Source: Gammaproteobacteria bacterium (lineage in GTDB: Bacteria; Pseudomonadota; Gammaproteobacteria; Pseudomonadales; UBA5518). Taken from it: 64,000 bases of DNA. This document shows positions 58,558 through 64,000 of this stretch, one piece after another. Location: the NCBI GenBank assembly GCA_016718385.1, contig JADKDK010000007.1:62001-126000 (forward strand), written 5' to 3'. Under the pieces are notes generated by a model. The model was not told the origin of the DNA, did no database searches, and was given only the letters and a program-made list of their open reading frames with translations. The position numbers and the translations under genes are program-made. How positions within the stretch are numbered: the stretch's first letter is position 1; every line of letters starts with the position of its first letter.

Positions 58558-58863
58558 ATGAATATCTACGTTGGAAACCTGCCCTACACCGTTCGGGACA
58601 ACGACTTGCTCGAGATGTTCCAGGCCTACGGGAACGTGTCCTCGGCAAAGGTCGTGATGGATCGTGAAACCGATCGTTCGAAGGGCTTCGGTTTCGTGGA
58701 GATGTCCTCCGACGACGAGGGCACCAATGCCATCAACAAGCTGAACGGCCACGAGATCAATGGCCGTGCGCTGCGCGTGAACGAAGCGCGTCCCCGTGAA
58801 GACCGCCGTCCTGGTGGCGGTGGCGGTGGCGGTGGCGGCGATCGCCGTCCGAAGCGCTGGTGA
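58558..58863 (+). CDS. Single-RRM, glycine-rich RNA-binding protein
   Basis: A 101-residue protein. One RRM (1-80) has RNP2 IYVGNLPY and RNP1 KGFGFVEM, both complete, then an Arg/Gly tail with a nine-glycine run and a KRW end. Such proteins are cold-induced RNA chaperones in cyanobacteria and many proteobacteria. Two earlier in-frame ATGs (58546, 58549) exist. I prefer 58558 because the family begins MNIYVGNLPY. The leader carries a hairpin and a possible terminator, which suggests regulation at the RNA level. Confidence 0.88.
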   Translation: MNIYVGNLPYTVRDNDLLEMFQAYGNVSSAKVVMDRETDRSKGFGFVEMSSDDEGTNAINKLNGHEINGRALRVNEARPREDRRPGGGGGGGGGDRRPKRW

Positions 58864-58868
58864 GATCC

Positions 58869-58890
58869 GGCGGCGCAGGGAGGCGCCGCC
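58869..58890. terminator. Hairpin after the RRM gene
   Basis: GGCGGCGC (58869-58876) pairs perfectly with GCGCCGCC (58883-58890) with a six-base loop, five bases after the RRM stop. No T-run follows. It sits in the 196-base gap between converging genes, which holds nothing else I can name. Confidence 0.45.
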
Positions 58891-59059
58891 CGTGACTCCA
58901 GTGACCGAGGTCGCGGGCCGCCGGCCCGTGGCACCTTCCTGAAGGCAGCCGTTGGCGGATGCTACCGCCGGCCCTGCATGATGCCCGGACTCGTCCCGTC
59001 GCAGGGGCGGAGGCTCGTGTCGTTCCGCAATTCGCCTGCCGACCCGCTCCCTGCTCACG

Positions 59060-59968
59060 TCACGGCAGGGTAGCCGGGCAGCCCAGGCTGTAGAAATCCG
59101 CGATCTCCCGCCAGGCCTGCTCCGCGCTCTCCACGTAGCGGAACAGCCCGAGGTCCTCGGCCGCGATATTGCCTTCCTCGACCAGCAGGTCGAAGTCGAT
59201 CAGCCGGCGCCAGAACTCCTCCCCGAACAGCAGCACGGGCACGCGCGTCGACTTGCCGGTCTGGATCAGAGTCAGCGTCTCGAACAACTCGTCCAGCGTG
59301 CCGAAGCCACCGGGAAATGCCACCAGGGCCCGCGCGCGCAGCAGGAAGTGCATCTTGCGCAGCGCGAAGTAGTGGAACTGGAAGCACAGTTCGGGCGTGA
59401 TGTAGGGGTTCGGCTCCTGCTCCATCGGCAGCACGATGTTCAGGCCGATGCTCTTGCCGCCGGCCTCGTGGGCGCCGCGGTTCGCCGCCTCCATGATTCC
59501 CGGTCCGCCGCCCGTCACCACCACCAGCCGGCAGCCGTCGATGTGCTCGCTGTTGCGCGTGATGAGCGCGCTGAGCTTGCGCGCCTCCTCGTAGTAGCGG
59601 CTGTTGTGCAGCCGGCGCTCGGCGCGCGCCAGCGCGGCCTTCGCCGAGGCGCTCCGCGGCCTGGCAGCGGCCGCGCCGCGCGCCGCGACGACCTCGGCCT
59701 CGGCCTGCTCGGCAGACGCGTGGCGCGCGCTGCCGAAGATGACCACCGTGGAGTCGATGCCGTGTTCCTGCTGGATCAGGTCGGGCTTGAGCAACTCGAG
59801 CTGGAAGCGCACGGGGCGAAGTTCCTCGCGCAGCAGGAACTCCGTGTCGGTGAACGCGAGGCGGTAGGCATTGCCGCTGTATCGCCCCGCCTTGCGGCGC
59901 GACGTCGCGGCGTCCTCGCGCGCGCTGGGGAAAATGTTTTCGCGCAGCTTCCTCTTGCTCCTCGTCAT
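59060..59968 (-). CDS. LOG-family protein (TIGR00730-like nucleotide phosphoribohydrolase)
   Basis: A 302-residue Rossmann-fold protein with the LOG/PpnN signatures VVTGGGPGIMEAANRGAHEAG and AFPGGFGTLDELFETLTLIQTG. It was formerly called lysine decarboxylase-like. Members hydrolyse nucleoside 5'-monophosphates, and plant homologs activate cytokinins. This member has a longer N-terminal region with an Ala/Arg-rich insert (about 95-120) not needed for the core fold. It is divergent from the POT transporter (178-base gap). Confidence 0.85.
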   Translation of the reverse strand: MTRSKRKLRENIFPSAREDAATSRRKAGRYSGNAYRLAFTDTEFLLREELRPVRFQLELLKPDLIQQEHGIDSTVVIFGSARHASAEQAEAEVVAARGAAAARPRSASAKAALARAERRLHNSRYYEEARKLSALITRNSEHIDGCRLVVVTGGGPGIMEAANRGAHEAGGKSIGLNIVLPMEQEPNPYITPELCFQFHYFALRKMHFLLRARALVAFPGGFGTLDELFETLTLIQTGKSTRVPVLLFGEEFWRRLIDFDLLVEEGNIAAEDLGLFRYVESAEQAWREIADFYSLGCPATLP

Positions 59969-60146
59969 GCACAGCTCCTGAATGATCGCCGGAGTCGCCG
60001 ATTATGGCCCAGCGCCACGCTCGATGCGGGGCGCGGGCTCGAGCCGGCGTGGATTTGACTTGCATCCGGGCGCAGGGTAAACACGCCCGGACGCACATGC
60101 CGCCACCGCGGGTGCATCACCACGAAGAGCAACGCAGGAGACGCGC

Positions 60147-61634
60147 ATGGCGGCGGGCGGCACACCGAGGCACGAGTTCATCCCGCCGCCCCCCGGCGAG
60201 ATTCTCGGGCACCCCAGGCCGCTGTGGATGCTGTTCTGCGCCGAGTTCTGGGAGCGCTTCTGCTACTACGGCATGCGCGCCCTGCTGGCGGTATACGTGG
60301 CCGCGACCTTTTTCGGCCACCTGCCCGAGGGCGAGGCCAATGCGCAGGCGAGCCTCACCTACGGCGGCTACACGGCGCTGGTCTACGCGACCGGGATCGT
60401 CGGCGGCTACATCGCCGATACCTATCTCGGCTACCAGCGATCGATCATCGTCGGCGGTGCGCTGATCGCGGTGGGCATGTGCATGCTGCTGATTCCGGAC
60501 CTGCAGTGGTTCCTGGTGGGGCTGGCCGTGATAGTGGCCGGCAACGGCCTGTTCAAGCCCAACATCTCCACCATGGTCGGTGCGCTCTACGCGCCGCAGG
60601 ACTCCCGGCGGGACTCCGGGTTCACGATCTTCTACATGGGCATCAACGCCGGCGCCTTCGTCGCGCCCATCGTCTGCGCCTCCGTCATCGGCGCCAGGTT
60701 CGGCTATCAATACGGCTTCCTGGCGGCGGGCATCGGCATGGTGCTCGGCATCCTGGTGTTCCACGTGCTCGCGGGCATGCTCGGCCATATCGGCAAGGCA
60801 CCGTCCGGGCGCGAGGGCGCCGGGCCCGTGCTGGTCGTGCTGGGCGGCGCGCTCGCGATGGTGCCGCTGCTGTGGTTCCTGCTGAGCAGGAGCGCGGTGC
60901 TGGGCTACGTGCTGGTCGGCCTGATGCTGTTCCTGGTGGCGTATTTCACTGCCAGCGGGATCCGTTGCGGTGACCGCGTGCAGCTGCAGCGCTACGGCGC
61001 GATGCTGCTGCTGTTCCTGGCGAACTGCCTGTTCTGGGCGCTGTTCGAGCAGGCCGGCTCGTCGCTCAATTTCTTCGCGCGCGATTTCGTCGATGCGCCG
61101 TTCCACTTCACGCTGTTCCAGTCGGCCAACCCGCTGTTCATCCTGCTGCTGGCGCCGCTGTTCGCGATGCTGTGGCCGGTGCTGGACCGCCGGGGGCGCA
61201 ACCCCTCGATACCGCGCAAGTTCGCGATCGCGCTGATCGGGGCCGGGTTCGGCTTCCTGCTGCTGGCGCTGGCGATCGAGGCCACGCCGCCAGGGGCAAA
61301 GGTGATCTGGCTGTTCCTGGCCCTGACCTACCTCATCCACACCATGGCCGAGCTCTGCCTGTCGCCGATCGGGCTGTCAATGGTCACCAAGCTGGCGGCG
61401 CGGCACGAGGTCGGCATGGCGATGGGCGGGTGGTTCCTGTCGACCGCGATGGCGAATTATCTCGCCGGCCTGATCGCCGCGGTGGCCTCCGGTGGCGGCG
61501 GGCACGGCGCGGCCAGTTCGCTGACGCAATACGCCGGAACCTTCACGCAGCTGTGGTGGCTCGCGCTGCTGATCGGCGGCGGCTACTTTCTGTGCGCGCC
61601 GCTGATCAATCGCCTGATGCACGGGGTGAAGTAG
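60147..61634 (+). CDS. POT (PTR2) family proton-coupled peptide transporter
   Basis: A 495-residue MFS transporter with 12-14 hydrophobic segments. The proton/peptide motif ExxERFxYYG appears as EFWERFCYYGMRALLAVYV, followed by GGYIADTYLGYQRSI and the PTR2 signature region FTIFYMGINAGAFVAP. The later block LFWALFEQAGSSLNFFARD is also typical. It probably imports di- or tripeptides across the inner membrane. No peptidase neighbours are seen. Confidence 0.9.
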   Translation: MAAGGTPRHEFIPPPPGEILGHPRPLWMLFCAEFWERFCYYGMRALLAVYVAATFFGHLPEGEANAQASLTYGGYTALVYATGIVGGYIADTYLGYQRSIIVGGALIAVGMCMLLIPDLQWFLVGLAVIVAGNGLFKPNISTMVGALYAPQDSRRDSGFTIFYMGINAGAFVAPIVCASVIGARFGYQYGFLAAGIGMVLGILVFHVLAGMLGHIGKAPSGREGAGPVLVVLGGALAMVPLLWFLLSRSAVLGYVLVGLMLFLVAYFTASGIRCGDRVQLQRYGAMLLLFLANCLFWALFEQAGSSLNFFARDFVDAPFHFTLFQSANPLFILLLAPLFAMLWPVLDRRGRNPSIPRKFAIALIGAGFGFLLLALAIEATPPGAKVIWLFLALTYLIHTMAELCLSPIGLSMVTKLAARHEVGMAMGGWFLSTAMANYLAGLIAAVASGGGGHGAASSLTQYAGTFTQLWWLALLIGGGYFLCAPLINRLMHGVK

Positions 61635-61720
61635 CAGGGACACTGCCCACGGAAAAAACATCCCGGCTGCGGGCAGCGATGCTGTCCGGAGCCGGGAGTA
61701 CACAACGTCGAGGAGAGAGA

Positions 61721-61807
61721 TGGTGCCCAGGAGAGGACTTGAACCTCCACTACCTTTCGATAACTAGCACCTGAAGCTAGCGCGTCTACCAGTTCCGCCA
61801 CCTGGGC
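61721..61807 (-). tRNA. tRNA-Leu (anticodon CAG)
   Basis: The minus strand reads GCCCAGGTGGCGGAACTGGT at the 5' end. The acceptor stem GCCCAGG pairs with CCTGGGC, followed by the discriminator A and an encoded CCA (61721-61723). The long variable arm is typical of type II tRNAs. The anticodon CAG corresponds to plus-strand 61771-61773 in the loop of GCTAGCTTCAGGTGCTAGT. The same tRNA precedes rnr in Pseudomonas aeruginosa. Confidence 0.95.
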
Positions 61808-61848
61808 CTAGGGGGCTGGCGGGAAATTCTCCCGCGAACAGGGCGCGC

Positions 61849-61877
61849 ACTCTACTGAGCGGCATCCGCTGTGTCAA
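61849..61877 (-). promoter_or_regulatory. Sigma-70 promoter of tRNA-Leu
   Basis: On the minus strand, TTGACA (61872-61877) and TAGAGT (61849-61854) are separated by exactly 17 bases, about 42 bases upstream of the tRNA 5' end. The -35 box matches the consensus fully and the -10 box matches four of six. Confidence 0.7.
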
Positions 61878-61887
61878 TCCCTGTGCG

Positions 61888-61893
61888 TATAAT
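61888..61893 (+). promoter_or_regulatory. Candidate -10 box for rnr
   Basis: A perfect TATAAT lies 46 bases before the rnr start and 10 bases from the -35 box of the divergent tRNA promoter. No good -35 box is found at 16-18 bases. The two promoters would share a compact divergent region. Confidence 0.4.
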
Positions 61894-61939
61894 ACGCGCA
61901 CGCTACATCGCGGCCATGGCCGCACCCTGGAGAACACCC

Positions 61940-64000
61940 TTGGTCTCACGCAAGAAACCCGGCAGCGAGCGCGACCCGCGCCAGGCCGACGAAGCCGCAC
62001 GCTACGACAACCCGATCGCGAGCCGCGAGTTCATCCTCGCCACGCTCGACAAGGCCGGCGTGCCGCTCACCCTGGACCAACTGGCAGAACAGCTGGACCT
62101 CGAGGCCGAGGACCGGCGCGAGGCCCTGCGCCGGCGCCTGCGCGCGATGGAGCGCGACGGGCAATTGATGTGCAACCGGCGCGGCGCCTATGGCGCGGTC
62201 TCGCGCATGGACCTGATCCGCGGCACCGTGCAGGCGAGCCGCGAGGGCTACGGATTCCTGGTGCCGGCCGAGGGCGGCGAGGACCTGTACCTGCACGGAC
62301 GGCAGATGCGCCAGGTCTTCCACCGCGACGAGGTACTGGTGCGCGCCAGCGGCACCGATCAGCGCGGGCGCCGCGAGGGCACCATCGTCGAGGTGCTCAA
62401 GCGCAACACCGAGCTCATGGTCGGGCGCATCCGCCTCGCGCAGGGCGTGAACTACGTGGTGGCCGAGAACCCGCGCATCCAGCACGAGGTGCTGGTGCGC
62501 GACGCCGACTGCGGCGATGCGCGCGAGGGGCAGTACGTCACGGTGCAGATCCTGACGCAGCCGGCGAGCGATGCACCGCCAACCGGGCGCGTGGTCGAGG
62601 TGCTGGGCGACCACATGGCGCCCGGCATGGAGATCGACGTCTCGCTGCGCATGTACGACATCCCCTGCACCTGGCCGCCGGAGGTGGCCGACGAGGCGGC
62701 GGGCTTCGCGCCGGAACCCAGGCGTGGCGACAAGGCGAGGCGTTTCGACCTGCGCGCCCTGCCCTTCGTGACCATCGACGGCGAGGACGCCAAGGACTTC
62801 GACGACGCCGTCTACTGCGAGAAGCGCCGCGGCGGCGGCTGGCGGCTGTGGGTGGCGATCGCCGACGTCTCGCACTACGTGAAGACCGGCACCGCGCTCG
62901 ACGTCGAAGCGCGCCGGCGCGCCACCTCGGTCTATTTCCCGGGGCGCGTGGTGCCGATGCTGCCGGAGGAGCTCTCGAACGGGCTGTGCTCGCTCAAGCC
63001 CGAGGTCGACCGCCTCGCGCTGGTCTGCGAGATGGAAATCGGGCGTGACGGCGCGCTCGGGAAGCACTGGTTCTTCGAGGCGGTGATCCGCTCGGCCGCG
63101 CGGCTCACCTACACGCGCGTGGCCGCGACGCTGGCCGGCGAGGATGCCGGCATCGCGCCGGAACTGGTGCCGCACCTCGCCACCCTGCACGCGCTCTATC
63201 GCGCCCTGCGCGCGGCGCGCGACGAGCGCGGCGCGATCGACTTCGAGACCACCGAGACGCGCATCGTGTTCGGCCCCGACCGCAAGATCGAGGAAGTGGT
63301 GCCGGTCGAGCGCAACGACGCCCACAAGCTGATCGAGGAATGCATGCTCGCGGCGAACGTCGCCACTGCCCGCTTCCTGCAGAAACACAAAGTGCCCGGG
63401 CTGTACCGCGTGCACGAGGGGCCGGGTGGCGAGAAGCTAAAGTCGCTGCGCGAGTTCCTCGGCGAGCTCGGGCTGTCGCTGCGCGGCGGCGACAAGCCGC
63501 AGCCTGGCGACTATCAACAGCTGATCGCCGCGGTGCAGGAGCGTCCCGACCGCCACGTGATCGAGACCGTGATGCTGCGCTCGCTCTCCCAGGCGCGCTA
63601 CCAGCCCGAGAACCTCGGCCACTTCGGGCTGAACTACCCGGCCTATGCGCACTTCACCTCGCCGATCCGCCGCTATCCCGACCTGCTGGTGCACCGCGCC
63701 ATCCGCGCGGTGATCCGCGCGCCGGAGGAGAGCACGCAGGTGCGCCGCGTCGAGGACGCGAAGCCCCTCGCGCGCCAGAAGTCCTACCCCTACGAGCTCA
63801 AGCAGGTGGTCGAGCTCGGCGAGCACTGCTCGATGGCCGAGCGGCGCGCCGACGAGGCCGTGCGCGACGTGATGAGCTGGCTGAAGTGCGAGTACCTCGA
63901 GGACCGCGTCGGCGACGTGTTCGACGGCGTGGTGAGCGGCGTCACCGGCTTCGGGCTGTTCGTCGAGATCCAGGAGGTCTACGCCGACGGGCTGGTGCAC
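61940..64000 (+). CDS. rnr: Ribonuclease R, N-terminal and catalytic parts (cut by right edge)
   Basis: A 3'-5' processive exoribonuclease that degrades structured RNA. 687 residues are present. The winged-helix N terminus (NPIASREFILATLDKAG) is followed by two cold-shock domains (GYGFLVPAEGGEDLYLHG) and the RNB domain (ITIDGEDAKDFDDAV-type acidic cluster at TIDGEDAKDFDDAV, RVHEGPGGEKL and HFTSPIRRYPDLLVHRAI). The S1 domain begins (GDVFDGVVSGVTGFGLFVE) and is cut at position 64000. The start appears to be TTG at 61940, seven bases after GGAGA, since no ATG occurs near the conserved N terminus. rnr follows the divergent tRNA-Leu. Confidence 0.95.
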   Translation, partial: MVSRKKPGSERDPRQADEAARYDNPIASREFILATLDKAGVPLTLDQLAEQLDLEAEDRREALRRRLRAMERDGQLMCNRRGAYGAVSRMDLIRGTVQASREGYGFLVPAEGGEDLYLHGRQMRQVFHRDEVLVRASGTDQRGRREGTIVEVLKRNTELMVGRIRLAQGVNYVVAENPRIQHEVLVRDADCGDAREGQYVTVQILTQPASDAPPTGRVVEVLGDHMAPGMEIDVSLRMYDIPCTWPPEVADEAAGFAPEPRRGDKARRFDLRALPFVTIDGEDAKDFDDAVYCEKRRGGGWRLWVAIADVSHYVKTGTALDVEARRRATSVYFPGRVVPMLPEELSNGLCSLKPEVDRLALVCEMEIGRDGALGKHWFFEAVIRSAARLTYTRVAATLAGEDAGIAPELVPHLATLHALYRALRAARDERGAIDFETTETRIVFGPDRKIEEVVPVERNDAHKLIEECMLAANVATARFLQKHKVPGLYRVHEGPGGEKLKSLREFLGELGLSLRGGDKPQPGDYQQLIAAVQERPDRHVIETVMLRSLSQARYQPENLGHFGLNYPAYAHFTSPIRRYPDLLVHRAIRAVIRAPEESTQVRRVEDAKPLARQKSYPYELKQVVELGEHCSMAERRADEAVRDVMSWLKCEYLEDRVGDVFDGVVSGVTGFGLFVEIQEVYADGLVH

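Noticed and set aside
58801..58842. GGTGGCGGT-type run as a microsatellite or regulatory repeat
   Set aside because: It is the glycine-run coding part of the RRM protein tail, common in this family.

Overview
The window is a contiguous 64 kb piece of a high-GC gammaproteobacterial chromosome. Gene order points to Pseudomonadales or a close sister lineage. From tolC (about 26 kb) to rnr (right edge), the order tolC, DUF1249, cpdA, parE, parC, serB, fimX, psd, rsgA, orn, queG, nnr, tsaE, amiC/amiB, mutL, miaA, hfq, hflX, hflK, hflC, DUF2065, hisZ, purA, tRNA-Leu, rnr follows, as I remember it, the order around PA4974 to PA4937 in Pseudomonas aeruginosa. The adjacent glnE-ilvE pair is also Pseudomonas-like. 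FimX and a MutL with an endonuclease motif fit the same placement. I cannot name the species.

Layout. 0-0.54 kb: start of argE, cut by the left edge. 0.6-6.8 kb: an accessory block on the minus strand. It holds a HEPN protein with a winged-helix/minimal-nucleotidyltransferase partner (toxin-antitoxin-like), a DUF222/HNH nuclease with a LexA box in its promoter, and a single-chain MmeI-like (type IIL) restriction-modification protein whose specificity region is visibly poorer in G+C. 6.9-14 kb: a J-domain protein, an orphan GspE-type ATPase overlapping glnE, and ilvE. 14-17 kb: two tandem paralogous membrane GT-C-like proteins. 17.2-24.5 kb: a surface-glycan region with rmlD-rmlB facing rmlC-rmlA, followed by an unusual set of a GT4 glycosyltransferase, a methyltransferase, a six-hairpin/prenyltransferase-like protein and a second methyltransferase. 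24.6-36.9 kb: a CheY-like regulator, tolC, DUF1249, cpdA, parE, a four-gene MCE lipid-transport operon, parC and serB. 37-45.3 kb: fimX, efp-epmA, rsgA-psd, orn and queG, with several dispersed repeats. 45.4-58.4 kb: the long cell-wall, DNA-repair, tRNA-modification, Hfq and HflKC series. 58.5-64 kb: an RRM protein, a LOG-family protein, a POT transporter, tRNA-Leu(CAG) and rnr, cut by the right edge.

The core genes are packed tightly, with many 4-base ATGA or GTGA overlaps. Repeats collect where genes converge. One repeat family is REP-like with a GTAG/GTGG head, and in three cases its GTAG supplies the stop codon of the neighbouring gene. Two other palindromic repeat families lie at 40.9-41.3 and 43.9-44.2 kb.

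Three conserved genes (rmlD, parC, purA) each carry one single-base frameshift in GC-rich sequence. Because two of them are essential, I read these as likely sequence errors rather than decay. The least familiar biology is the 20.9-24.5 kb glycan-modification set and the 0.6-6.8 kb defence-like block.
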